From Streptomyces sp. NBC_00459 (lineage in GTDB: Bacteria; Actinomycetota; Actinomycetes; Streptomycetales; Streptomycetaceae), in contig NZ_CP107903.1 of assembly GCF_036013955.1 (NCBI RefSeq), positions 744,001 to 808,000 of the forward strand: a stretch of DNA of 64,000 nt. The letters are read 5' to 3'. A model generated the notes under the pieces. It was not told where the DNA came from. It made no database searches and was given only the letters and a program-made list of their open reading frames with translations. The translations under genes were made by a program, and so were the position numbers. Positions 8,371 through 15,925 of this stretch are shown here, piece by piece. Every line of letters begins with the position of its first letter. Positions within the stretch are counted from its first letter, which is position 1.

Positions 8371-9059
8371 TCACCGCCTCACGCATGCCTCGATGACCAC
8401 TGCGACCTGTTCCGCGGCCGGTGAGTTCGGGCCCGCTCGGCGCGCCAGACCCAGGTCGACGGCTTCCGTCTCGACGAACGGCAGGTACGTCACACCGTCG
8501 AGGCGGAGACTCTGCACCGACTCCGGGACCAGGGCGACTCCGTGGCCCGCTGCGACGAACACGACCAGCGTCGCGCTCTCGCCGACCTCGACCGGAGCGG
8601 ACGGTTCGAAGCCGGCCCGGGCGCACGCTGCGAGGACCCGGCCGTGCATGGAGGAACGGTCACGGGAGGGGTGGACGACGATCGATTCGTCGGCAAGTGC
8701 CACGAGGGGGACCTCGCGCCGGCCTGCCGGCGGATGGCCGGTGGGCAGGACCGCCACCAGCCGTTCAGACCGGAGGGTGGTGACCTCGACGGCGGCTCCA
8801 CCGGAGTGTCGGTGCGCAGGAGGGCCAGGTCGTGGCTGCCTCCGAGCAGTCCGTCGACCAGTTCGGGATTGAGCAGCTCACCGCGCAGTTCCAGGGACAC
8901 GCCCGGCAGTTGCGCGCGTGAACAACTGCGCGCCCAGCTCGCTCCATCTGCTTGAGCTGCTGGGAGAGGGCCGACTGGGCCACGTGCAGGCGCTGCGCGG
9001 CGCGGCCGAAGTGGCACTCCTCGACGAGAGTGAGGAAGTCGGGCTGTACGCCGGGGCAT
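8371..9059 (-). pseudogene. LysR-family regulator, decayed by frameshifts and an internal deletion
   Basis: Remnants of one LysR gene lie in two frames. The N-terminal part (9048-8940) reads DFLTLVEECHFGRAAQRL then HVAQSALSQQLKQMER, a complete recognition helix, with no in-frame ATG. After GAGCGAG the frame shifts and jumps to QLPGVSLELRGELLNPELVD, a mid-effector segment, so roughly 40-80 codons between HTH and effector domain are missing. Near 8800 a second shift occurs at EPP/EVTTLRSERLVAVLPTG, and the frame then stays open to the TGA at 8371 through HPSRDRSSMHGRVLAACARAGF. No intact product is possible. Its former partner may have been the aromatic cluster on its right or left. Confidence 0.85.
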
Positions 9060-9238
9060 GAGCCCCGCTGTCCCGCGACGAGCGTCCCGCGTCACACCAT
9101 TACGCTCTCGGAATCGGTCCCGGGCCCCTTCCAACGCACGGGCAGACACTTGCTGCCGACCACCCTCCGCGTGATCGCAGTTTCCTCCGCCATCCAGGAC
9201 CACGGTTTCCGCACTGCCCAACGGCGTTGGGATTGCCG

Positions 9239-9388
9239 TTAGTCGTGAGCCAGTCCCAGAAAGCTGGAGTGTGCCTCGCCCGTGAGGTCCTTGAAGCCCC
9301 AAGTGATGGCAGCCGTGTCGGCCCGGCCCTCCGGACCGAGGTCCAACTCGTCTCGGGAGATGCGACAGAAACCCGCGGCAGCGGGCCT
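9239..9388 (-). pseudogene. Unidentified 3' gene remnant
   Basis: A short coding-like stretch ends at TAA 9239-9241 and reads ...CRISRDELDLGPEGRADTAAI then TWGFKDLTGEAHSSFLGLAHD. Its third codon positions are mostly G or C and the composition is protein-like, unlike the flanks. No start codon with a ribosome-binding site and no family match could be recognised. Together with the LysR pseudogene next to it, this looks like the tail of a gene that was deleted, leaving a decaying spacer before dhaK. Confidence 0.4.
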
Positions 9389-9705
9389 GCGGAGACACCT
9401 TGACCGCTTCGATGAATCACCACAGAGCACATCGGTGCGACCCGCACGGGCCCGTCGGCGTCCGCACACGTGACCCCGCGCCCGGTCAGCGTTGATACTT
9501 CCGAGAGCAGGCATCTGAAATCGTCAACCCGTACGCCAACTACATCTGATACTCCGTCATAAAACTCGGCATTGAGTCAGCATCAGCCCCGCCAGAGCCC
9601 GCCCCCGACCGCCGTTCACCGCCGAGATCGACAACTGACGTAACCCACTCTGACCAGCAAAGACACAGGCCAGAGGCCATCTTTTGATCCCACCAGGAGG
9701 TACCC
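9389..9705. other. Intergenic region upstream of dhaK
   Basis: No gene is supported here. The stretch around 9480-9570 is noticeably richer in A+T than the surroundings. CAGGAGG at 9693-9699 is the ribosome-binding site of dhaK. The promoter of the dha operon must lie here, but no convincing -35/-10 pair was found. Confidence 0.5.
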
Positions 9706-10698
9706 ATGAAGATGCTCATCAACGTTCCGGAGACCGTGGTCGCGGACGCACTGCGGGGCATGGCAGCGGCGCATCCCGAGCTGACCGTCGACGTGGAGAA
9801 CCGGGTGATCGTACGGCGGGACGCGCCCGTTGCCGGGAAAGTGGCCCTCGTATCCGGTGGCGGATCGGGGCACGAGCCGCTGCACGGCGGCTTCGTGGGG
9901 CCGGGGATGCTGTCGGCGGCCTGTCCGGGTGAGGTGTTCACGTCTCCCGTGCCCGATCAGATGGTGCGGGCCGCGGCTGCCGTGGACAGCGGGGCAGGCG
10001 TCCTGTTCGTGGTGAAGAACTACACCGGCGACGTCCTCAACTTCGACATGGCGGCCGAACTCGCCGAGGACGAGGGCATCCAGGTGGCGAAGGTCCTCGT
10101 CAACGACGACGTCGCCGTCACCGACAGCCTCTACACGGCCGGGCGGCGCGGTACGGGCGGCACGTTGTTCGTGGAGAAGATCGCCGGTGCGGCGGCGGAC
10201 GAGGGCCGCCCGTTGGAGCAGGTGCGCTCCGTCGCCCAGCAGGTCAACGACAGTTCCCGCAGCTTCGGCGTCGCGCTCGGCGCCTGCACCACCCCGGCGA
10301 AGGGCAGCCCCACCTTCGATCTGCCGCCGGGCCAACTGGAGTTGGGCGTCGGCATCCACGGCGAACCGGGCCGGGAGCGGCGGCCGATGATGACCTCGGG
10401 CGAGATCGCCGACTTCGCGGTGGAAGCCGTACTGGAGGATCTCAACCCGCGCAATCCCGTGCTGGTCCTGGTCAACGGGATGGGCGCGACGCCGCTGCTG
10501 GAGCTGTACGGGTTCAACGCCGAGGTGCAGCGGGTGCTGGCCGGGCGCGGAGTGTCCGTTGCCCGCACGCTCGTCGGCAACTACGTCACCTCGCTCGACA
10601 TGGCCGGCGCCTCGGTGACCCTGTGCGAGATCGACGAGGAACTGCTGCGCCTGTGGGACGCGCCGGTGCGGACGGCGGGTCTGCGCTGGGGCATGTGA
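9706..10698 (+). CDS. dhaK: Dihydroxyacetone kinase subunit DhaK
   Basis: 330 residues, standard DhaK size. VALVSGGGSGHEPLHGGFVG (residues 47-66) is the substrate-binding loop, and His218 in GVGIHGEPG is the residue that forms the covalent hemiaminal with dihydroxyacetone. The opening MKMLINVPETVVADALRGM resembles PTS-type DhaK. With DhaL (ADP carrier) it transfers phosphate to dihydroxyacetone, giving dihydroxyacetone phosphate. A very good ribosome-binding site, GGAGG, lies 6 nt before the ATG. First gene of a three-gene operon. Confidence 0.96.
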   Translation: MKMLINVPETVVADALRGMAAAHPELTVDVENRVIVRRDAPVAGKVALVSGGGSGHEPLHGGFVGPGMLSAACPGEVFTSPVPDQMVRAAAAVDSGAGVLFVVKNYTGDVLNFDMAAELAEDEGIQVAKVLVNDDVAVTDSLYTAGRRGTGGTLFVEKIAGAAADEGRPLEQVRSVAQQVNDSSRSFGVALGACTTPAKGSPTFDLPPGQLELGVGIHGEPGRERRPMMTSGEIADFAVEAVLEDLNPRNPVLVLVNGMGATPLLELYGFNAEVQRVLAGRGVSVARTLVGNYVTSLDMAGASVTLCEIDEELLRLWDAPVRTAGLRWGM

Positions 10699-10793
10699 GC
10701 CCCGGCGGACGCACAGGGCAGTCGTCGCCCGGGGAGGCGGCCCGCCCTCCGGGAGAGACAGCGACCGACGTACCTACCACGCAAGGAGATCTA

Positions 10794-11393
10794 GTGCTCG
10801 ACGCCGACTTCTTCCGCCGCTGGATGACGGCGACGGCCGTGTCCGTCGGCCGCGAGGCGGAGCGGCTCACCGCCCTGGACTCGCCGATCGGCGACGCCGA
10901 CCACGGCAGCAATCTGCGGCGCGGCTTCGACGCCGTGGCCACCGTCGTGGCGGAGAAGGTGCCGGACACCCCCGGTGCCGTCCTCGTTCTCGCCGGAAGC
11001 CGGCTCATCTCGACGGTCGGCGGAGCCTCGGGCCCCCTGTACGGAACGTTGCTGCGCCGGACGGGCAAGGCGCTCGGCGAAGCTGCCGAGGTGAGCACGG
11101 AACAGTTCACGGACGCGCTGCGCATCGGGGTGGACGCGGTGATGGCGCTCGGTGGGGCGGCCCCCGGCGACAAGACGATGATCGACGCTCTCGTGCCCAC
11201 CGTGGACGCCCTCGCCGACTCGTTCGCCGCCGCACGCACGGCCGCCGAACAGGGCGCCCTCGCGACCACGCCCCTGCAGGCCCGGAAGGGCAGAGCGAGC
11301 TATCTCGGCGAGCGCAGTATCGGTCACCAGGACCCGGGGGCCACCTCGGCGGCGCTGCTGATCGCGGCTCTCGCGGAGACCGCCGGTGAGTGA
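10794..11393 (+). CDS. dhaL: Dihydroxyacetone kinase subunit DhaL (ADP-binding)
   Basis: 199 residues from the GTG at 10794, which has AAGGAG 5 nt upstream; an upstream in-frame start would overlap dhaK and has no such site. The family motifs are in place: SPIGDADHGSNL (Mg2+ ligands Asp), TVGGASGPLYGT, APGDKTMIDAL and RKGRASYLGERSIGHQDPGA (nucleotide lid). DhaL carries a tightly bound ADP that is phosphorylated by DhaM and then phosphorylates the DhaK-bound substrate. It lies 95 bp after dhaK and overlaps dhaM by 8 nt. Confidence 0.96.
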   Translation: MLDADFFRRWMTATAVSVGREAERLTALDSPIGDADHGSNLRRGFDAVATVVAEKVPDTPGAVLVLAGSRLISTVGGASGPLYGTLLRRTGKALGEAAEVSTEQFTDALRIGVDAVMALGGAAPGDKTMIDALVPTVDALADSFAAARTAAEQGALATTPLQARKGRASYLGERSIGHQDPGATSAALLIAALAETAGE

Positions 11394-11823
11394 CGGGACC
11401 GGCGTGAGCGGCGAGAAGGGCGGGCAACTGGTCGGGGTCGTGCTGGTGTCGCACAGCGCGGCGGTGGCGGCCTCGGTGGCGGATTTGGCCCGCGCGCTCG
11501 TCGGCGGCGGTGCGACCGTTCCCGTCGCCGCGGCGGGCGGTACCGAGTCCGGCGACTTCGGCACGAGCGCCGAGCTGATCACCGCGGCGGCCCGTTCCGT
11601 CGACCGGGGTGCCGGGGTCGCCGTCCTGACGGACCTGGGCAGCGCGGTCCTCACGGTGAAGGCGCTCCTGGCGGAGGGCGACGAACTCCCGGACGGCACC
11701 CGCCTGCTGGACGCCCCGTTCGTCGAGGGTGCGGTGGCCGCGATCGTCACGGCTTCCACGGGAGCCGGCCTCGCGGCGGTCGAGGCGGCGGCCTCGGAGG
11801 CGTACACGTACCGGAAGGTGTGA
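11386..11823 (+). CDS. dhaM: PTS-dependent phosphotransfer subunit DhaM (EIIA-like domain only)
   Basis: 145 residues. After a short hydrophilic lead, GVVLVSHSAAVAASVADLARAL contains the active-site His of the mannose-type EIIA domain, followed by AAGGTESGDFGTSAELI and VLTDLGSAVLTVKAL. Enteric DhaM carries additional HPr and EI-like domains; here only the EIIA domain is present, as in Gram-positive systems, so phosphate should come from general HPr. The GTG start overlaps the dhaL stop by 8 nt; GTG at 11404 is an alternative. Confidence 0.92.
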   Translation: MSDGTGVSGEKGGQLVGVVLVSHSAAVAASVADLARALVGGGATVPVAAAGGTESGDFGTSAELITAAARSVDRGAGVAVLTDLGSAVLTVKALLAEGDELPDGTRLLDAPFVEGAVAAIVTASTGAGLAAVEAAASEAYTYRKV

Positions 11824-11831
11824 GGGAACGC

Positions 11832-11882
11832 GGGAAGGGAGCGGCGGGAGCGGTTCGCGGACCGGCCCGCCGCTCCTTTCCC
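11832..11882. terminator. Bidirectional terminator between dhaM and the chitosanase gene
   Basis: A 17-bp stem with a single G-T type mismatch (11832-11848 with 11866-11882) and a 17-nt loop, beginning 9 bp after the dhaM stop and ending 28 bp before the stop of the convergent chitosanase gene. Confidence 0.8.
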
Positions 11883-11910
11883 GGAACGGTTCGTCCGGAG
11901 CGGGTCGGAC

Positions 11911-12645
11911 TCAGTCGTCTGCCAAGGTCTCGTCGCTCTCGGCGCCCGCAGCGCCCTCGGCACTCGCGCCGACGAACTGCTTCGCCAGCCGCTCCCCCGT
12001 CTCCACCGCCGCCGCGTGGTTCTCGATCGGCGACACTCTGGAGTTCTTGAAGACGATGTACGTGACGCCGGAGGCCGTTCCGCCGCCGTGCGGGTCGGGG
12101 TTGATGCCCAGCGCCGCGGCGGTGGCGTAGGACGCCTCGCCGATGATGTCGTGCGGGCCGGTGTCACCGACGACCGCGTACTGCACACGGTCCTTGTAGA
12201 CGACGGCCGCGACCGAGCCGCCCCGGATGCCGTAGTCCCGGTAGTTCCAGATGCTGCCGGCCATCGGGACGACGATGAACGGCAGGCGTTCGGGGTCCAG
12301 ATAGCGGCCGTCGGACTGCTGGAAGGCGGTGGTGTCGGCGAAGTAAGGGTCGGTGCGCCCGTTGCACCGCGGACCGGGTTGACCGTCGCAGTCGATGTCC
12401 ATGTCGGCCTTCCAGAAGACGACGTCCTCGGTGCCGCAGACGGGGATGTCCGCGTGGGCCCCGGCGTCGCTGCGGTAGTAGCCGTTGGACACGCGGACGC
12501 AGTCACGCACCTTGGCCAGCAGGTCGGAGGCCCGGACACTGCCCTCGTACCGCACCGGCTCGTTCGGGTGGACGGACGTGGGCAGCGTCGTCGGGGCGAG
12601 CAGGGCGGCGCCGGCCACGGCCAGCGTCAGCGTCTGGACACGCAC
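11911..12645 (-). CDS. Secreted GH75 chitosanase
   Basis: 244 residues from the GTG at 12645 (AGGAGAGG upstream). A signal peptide covers about residues 1-25 (VRVQTLTLAVAGAALLAP). The body reads LLAKVRDCVRVSNGYYRSDA, DVVFWKADMDIDCDGQPG, TDPYFADTTAFQQSDGRYLD and YAVVGDTGPHDIIGEASYATA, the last matching the GH75 catalytic motif in which an Asp and a Glu (GD-x-GP...GE.S) act as acid and base. GH75 enzymes hydrolyse chitosan endolytically outside the cell. The length fits a single-domain enzyme with no binding module. It is monocistronic, divergent from the fibronectin-type gene. Confidence 0.9.
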   Translation of the reverse strand: MRVQTLTLAVAGAALLAPTTLPTSVHPNEPVRYEGSVRASDLLAKVRDCVRVSNGYYRSDAGAHADIPVCGTEDVVFWKADMDIDCDGQPGPRCNGRTDPYFADTTAFQQSDGRYLDPERLPFIVVPMAGSIWNYRDYGIRGGSVAAVVYKDRVQYAVVGDTGPHDIIGEASYATAAALGINPDPHGGGTASGVTYIVFKNSRVSPIENHAAAVETGERLAKQFVGASAEGAAGAESDETLADD

Positions 12646-13011
12646 GATAGGGGCCTCTCCTGGGGGAACTGACGGACACTCGGTCCAATCTGGTGCCGGT
12701 CGCGTCACGCGGCCACCGTTAGGGGGCCGTACGGTGCACACACCGAACTCCCGACAGGGGCCGGGCGCCTGAGCCCGTGTCGGCTCCGGCCGCCCGGCCG
12801 CCCGCGCCGGCGCGGGTCCTGCGACGACAGCGGTTCCGCGCCAATGACATGAACTGCCCTGACAACGGGGCCTGTTCAGCCTTGATGGGCATCAGCATAC
12901 GTAGTCGCGGCAGGCAGAGAGCAGCCGCACCCCTCTTGATGCGCCCACCCCATCGGGTCCATATTGGTCCGGACCAATACCGTGCAGGAGAGGACGGAGG
13001 GGGGAGCAGCT
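12646..13011. other. Divergent intergenic region, chitosanase / Fn3 lipoprotein
   Basis: 366 bp without a supported gene. It must hold the promoters of both flanking genes. The only clear signal is the 18-bp palindrome at 12962-12979; the part from 12740 to 12850 is extremely G+C rich and holds nothing I can name. Confidence 0.5.
12962..12979. promoter_or_regulatory. DasR-like (dre) palindrome
   Basis: TATTGGTCCGGACCAATA is a perfect 18-bp palindrome 32 bp upstream of the Fn3 lipoprotein start. Its core TGGTCCGGACCA differs only in the two central bases from the dre consensus TGGTCTAGACCA recognised by DasR, the GntR/HutC-type N-acetylglucosamine regulator of streptomycetes. The neighbouring chitosanase gene makes control by amino-sugar availability plausible. 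Confidence 0.6.
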
Positions 13012-13989
13012 GTGCGACGCGTCGCCCGGTACGTCACGTCCGTCTGCGGGGTACTGCTGCTCACCGTCTCCTGCGCCTGGAGCGGGGACGGGAGCGGCTC
13101 CGACGGCCGACTCCCGCCCGCCCCGGCCGGGGTCACGGCCGCCGCGGGCAGCGCGACCAGCGCGCACGTGATGTGGAACCGGGCGCCGGACGGGCCCGAG
13201 GTCTCCGCGTACGAGGTGTACCGCGGCACGGTGAAGGTGAAGGAGGTGCCCGGCTCGGAGCACATGGTGGACATCGTCGGCCTCGCCCCGTCCACGCCGT
13301 ACGTCTTCACCGTGCGGGCCCGGAACACCGACGGGCGCGCCGGACCACTCAGCGAGGGCGTCCGCACGACGACCCCCGCCGCGTCCGGCGCTGACACCAG
13401 TGCCCCGACCCGTCCCGGCCGCACCCGGGGCAGGCCCACCGGCAGCCGGTCGGTCCAGCTGTCCTGGGGCGCGTCGACGGACGAACAGGGGGTGGTCTCG
13501 TACGACGTCCACCAGGGCGGGTCGAGGATCCACACCGTCAGTGGGGAGCGGACGACGGCCGTGGTCACCGGGCTGCGGCCGGGCACCCGCTACACCTTCA
13601 CCGTCCGCGCCCGCGACGCCGCGGACAACATCTCCCCCGCCGGCGACCCCGTACGTCTCACCACCGCACCCGGCACCGACGACGGCCGCGCCACCGCCCC
13701 CACCGGCTTCCGCACGACGGCCCGTCGCGCCGACGGGGCCTACTACCTCGATCTGTCCTGGATTCCGCCACATGCGGACGGTCTCGTCACGGAGTACGAG
13801 ATCCAGCTCGACGGGCGTCCGGCCACCTCCCTCGTGTGGGGCGGGCCCGCTCCGCGCGAACGGGCGTCGTACAGCTTCTACGCGGGCCGGGACGCGGGGA
13901 TCGCGTACCGGGTGCGGATCAGGGCGCGGCTCCCGGACGGGACGTGGGGCGGGTTCTCGGCGGAGCGGACGGTGGTGACGGCGCCGTAG
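13012..13989 (+). CDS. Fibronectin type III repeat protein, exported (probable lipoprotein)
   Basis: 325 residues from the GTG at 13012, which has GGAGGGGGGAG upstream. The N-terminus is RRVARYVTSVCGVLLLTVSC, a signal sequence ending in a lipobox-like LTVS-C. Three Fn3 units follow (about residues 37-125, 135-220 and 230-325), recognisable by repeats of VSAYEVYRG, STPYVFTVRARNTDG and TRYTFTVRARDAADN. No catalytic domain is present. Fn3 arrays in streptomycetes usually accompany polysaccharide hydrolases; with the DasR-like site in front and a chitosanase beside it, a role at the cell surface in chitin or chitosan use is a reasonable guess. Confidence 0.85.
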   Translation: MRRVARYVTSVCGVLLLTVSCAWSGDGSGSDGRLPPAPAGVTAAAGSATSAHVMWNRAPDGPEVSAYEVYRGTVKVKEVPGSEHMVDIVGLAPSTPYVFTVRARNTDGRAGPLSEGVRTTTPAASGADTSAPTRPGRTRGRPTGSRSVQLSWGASTDEQGVVSYDVHQGGSRIHTVSGERTTAVVTGLRPGTRYTFTVRARDAADNISPAGDPVRLTTAPGTDDGRATAPTGFRTTARRADGAYYLDLSWIPPHADGLVTEYEIQLDGRPATSLVWGGPAPRERASYSFYAGRDAGIAYRVRIRARLPDGTWGGFSAERTVVTAP

Positions 13990-14195
13990 CGCGATGCCGT
14001 CGGGCCATGGCCCTGATCACCTTGACAGCCCATCAGCGGTCCGCCGTACGAACGAATCCGTCACCTGCCCGGTGGCCGTCCAGGTGCGGGTCGGGACGGG
14101 AGCACTTTGGCTGGCCCCGAGGCGGCACGGGCGATCCCCGACCCTCGGCGGCGCATGGGACGTACCGCCAACCGTGCCCCCGAAGGGCAGTCCAC

Positions 14196-14732
14196 ATGCG
14201 AACCGTTCCCCTACTCCTCCGATCCGGCCCGACCGTGGCAGCCGCCGCCGTGCTCGCGCTGGCCCTCACCGCCCCGACGGCTTCGGCGGCCGGGATCTCC
14301 GTGAGCACCAGCGGATCCACGGTCTCGGTGACCACCAGCGCATGCCCCACCACCAGCGGCAGCGGCTACGGCAGCGCCTCGCTCCTCAACAGCAGCCAGC
14401 GGACCTTCACCGACGGGCGTGTGGTCACGCTCTCGGGGACGAGCACCGGCCAGTCCGCCGTCTGGTCCAATGTCGGCACCGGCACCTACACCGTCACCGT
14501 GCGGTGCGCGAACGGCACCACCGCCGGTTCCCAGGCCGTCATCGTCAGCACGGCCTCGACGCCCACCATCTCCGCCACTGCCTCCCCCACCCGGGGAGTC
14601 ATGGGCGGACTCGGCGGCGCGGCCAAGGACTACGGCACCCTCACCTTCGCGGCGGGCGGCGCGCTGGTCGCGTGCGGGGTCGTGGCAACGGCCTGGGCAC
14701 TGCGCCGGCGTTCCAAGCCCTATCGGCTCTGA
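14196..14732 (+). CDS. Small secreted, C-terminally anchored protein
   Basis: 178 residues. The signal peptide is PLLLRSGPTVAAAAVLALAL ending near PTASAAG. The mature part is rich in Ser, Thr and Gly (TSGSTVSVTTSACPTTSGSG) and contains two Cys that could form a disulfide. Near the end lies a hydrophobic segment LTFAAGGALVACGVVATAWA followed by RRRSKPYRL, so the protein would stay in the membrane with its main part outside. There is no LPxTG sorting motif. Similar proteins are widespread in streptomycetes with no known function. It stands alone and ends at a strong terminator. Confidence 0.75.
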   Translation: MRTVPLLLRSGPTVAAAAVLALALTAPTASAAGISVSTSGSTVSVTTSACPTTSGSGYGSASLLNSSQRTFTDGRVVTLSGTSTGQSAVWSNVGTGTYTVTVRCANGTTAGSQAVIVSTASTPTISATASPTRGVMGGLGGAAKDYGTLTFAAGGALVACGVVATAWALRRRSKPYRL

Positions 14733-14745
14733 GCCGGGACCGCAC

Positions 14746-14797
14746 ACGGTCGGTGGCCGTCCGGGCGAGCACCCTCGCGCGGGCGGCCACCGACCGT
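14746..14797. terminator. Bidirectional terminator
   Basis: A perfect 14-bp stem (14746-14759 with 14784-14797) and a 24-nt loop between the convergent genes ending at 14732 and 14807. Confidence 0.8.
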
Positions 14798-14806
14798 TGC
14801 GCGCGC

Positions 14807-15601
14807 CTAGGGCCGGACCCCGACCACCACATGCGCGTACAGCTCGTCGGACTCCGCGAGCCGGGTCACCAGACCTGCCGCCTCGAACGCCTCGACCGCC
14901 GACGGTGCCTGGCGTTCACTCGTCTCGATCAGGAGGCAGCCGCCGGGGGCCAGCCAATGCCATGCCCCCGCAGCGACCCGCCGCAGCACGTCGAGGCCGT
15001 CGCCGCCGCCGTCCAGGGCGACCAGGGGTTCGTGGTCGCGGGCTTCCGGGGGCAGCAGACCGACCTCCTCGGTGGGGACGTAGGGCACGTTGGCGGCGAG
15101 GATGCCGACCCGGCCGCGCAGGTCGACGGGCAGGGCGTCGAACAGATCGCCCTCGTGGGCGTGGCCGCCGTACGCGGCGACATTGCGGTGGGCGCAGCGC
15201 ACGGCCACGGGGTCGATGTCGGCGGCGTGCAGTTCGACTCCGGTGAGTACGGCGGCCAGCGCGGCGCCGACCGCGCCCGAGCCGCAGCACAGGTCCACGA
15301 CGACGGACGCGTCCGGGGCCTGGACAAGTGCCTCGGCGACGAGGAACTCGGTACGTCGGCGCGGCACGAAGACACCGGGCTCGACGGTGATGCGCAGCCC
15401 GCTGAACTCGGCCCAGCCGAGGACGTGTTCGAGCGGCAGGCCCGAGGCCCGGCGGGCGACCATGGCGGCCGCTTCCTCCGGATCACGGGCGGCGGAGAGT
15501 ATCAACCGTGCCTCGTCCTCGGCGAAGACGCAGCCGGCCGCGCGCAGGGCGGCGACAACGGAGGCCGAGGAGGAGTTGAGCGAATGAGAACTGGAGGGCA
15601 T
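14807..15601 (-). CDS. PrmC/HemK-like protein N5-glutamine methyltransferase (paralogue)
   Basis: 264 residues, with the N-terminal helical part followed by the Rossmann methyltransferase. VVVDLCCGSGAVGAALAAV is the SAM-binding motif I and HAADIDPVAVRCA motif II. The catalytic signature, NPPY in true PrmC, reads NVPYVPTEEVGLLPPEARDHEP here, so Asn and Tyr are kept but the first Pro is Val. PrmC methylates the GGQ glutamine of release factors; this second copy sits far from any prfA gene and its target may differ. It is a single-gene unit with hairpins in its upstream region (15788-15872). Confidence 0.85.
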   Translation of the reverse strand: MPSSSHSLNSSSASVVAALRAAGCVFAEDEARLILSAARDPEEAAAMVARRASGLPLEHVLGWAEFSGLRITVEPGVFVPRRRTEFLVAEALVQAPDASVVVDLCCGSGAVGAALAAVLTGVELHAADIDPVAVRCAHRNVAAYGGHAHEGDLFDALPVDLRGRVGILAANVPYVPTEEVGLLPPEARDHEPLVALDGGGDGLDVLRRVAAGAWHWLAPGGCLLIETSERQAPSAVEAFEAAGLVTRLAESDELYAHVVVGVRP

Positions 15602-15683
15602 GGGAGCCGAGAGCCTTTCGGGAGCCGAAGGGCGCTCTCGCGGTCGGCTAGGCGGACCCGGCGAGGTCGGACACGGTTCCGCG

Positions 15684-15722
15684 GCGCCCCAGAGGGGCGC
15701 GGGGAACTGCGCGACCAGCCAC
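15684..15722 (-). repeat. Interspersed hairpin repeat, copy A
   Basis: On the minus strand this reads CGCGCAGTTCCCCGCGCCCC followed by TCTGGGGCGC, a 7-bp stem with a 3-nt loop. Two further copies are present at 32919-32959 and 49109-49146 on the plus strand. The same conserved lead sequence ahead of the hairpin shows that these are copies of one element. Confidence 0.75.
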
Positions 15723-15787
15723 GGCGGCGCCGCAGCGGACCGACAGCCCTTCGCCGCACTTCCGGCGGAGCGGGTCCGTGCTGCCTT

Positions 15788-15833
15788 GAGGTGAGAGCAC
15801 CCGAGCTGACACAGCGGTAATGGGTCTCACCTC
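15788..15833. other. Hairpin in the leader region of the PrmC-like gene
   Basis: GAGGTGAGA at 15788-15796 pairs perfectly with TCTCACCTC at 15825-15833 across a 28-nt loop, about 190 nt upstream of the start at 15601. It matches no RNA element I can name. It could be part of a longer structured leader together with the hairpin at 15845-15872. Confidence 0.35.
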
Positions 15834-15844
15834 CCAGGTGATGT

Positions 15845-15872
15845 GTCCGGCTGGGGCGTTCCACAGCCGGAC
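15845..15872 (-). terminator. Terminator of the GNAT / quinone reductase pair
   Basis: A 9-bp perfect stem (GTCCGGCTG / CAGCCGGAC) with a 10-nt loop, 54 bp beyond the stop of the acetyltransferase gene. No T run follows, as is common in this group. Confidence 0.55.
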
Positions 15873-15925
15873 GGCTACATTACCCGAACAGTTCGGCCCG
15901 GGCGCCCCAACTCCGGTTGTTCCAG

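Noticed and set aside
12777..13394. A 205-codon plus-strand ORF over the Fn3 gene start
   Set aside because: Arg-rich shadow frame; the frame beginning at GTG 13012 has a signal peptide and Fn3 motifs.
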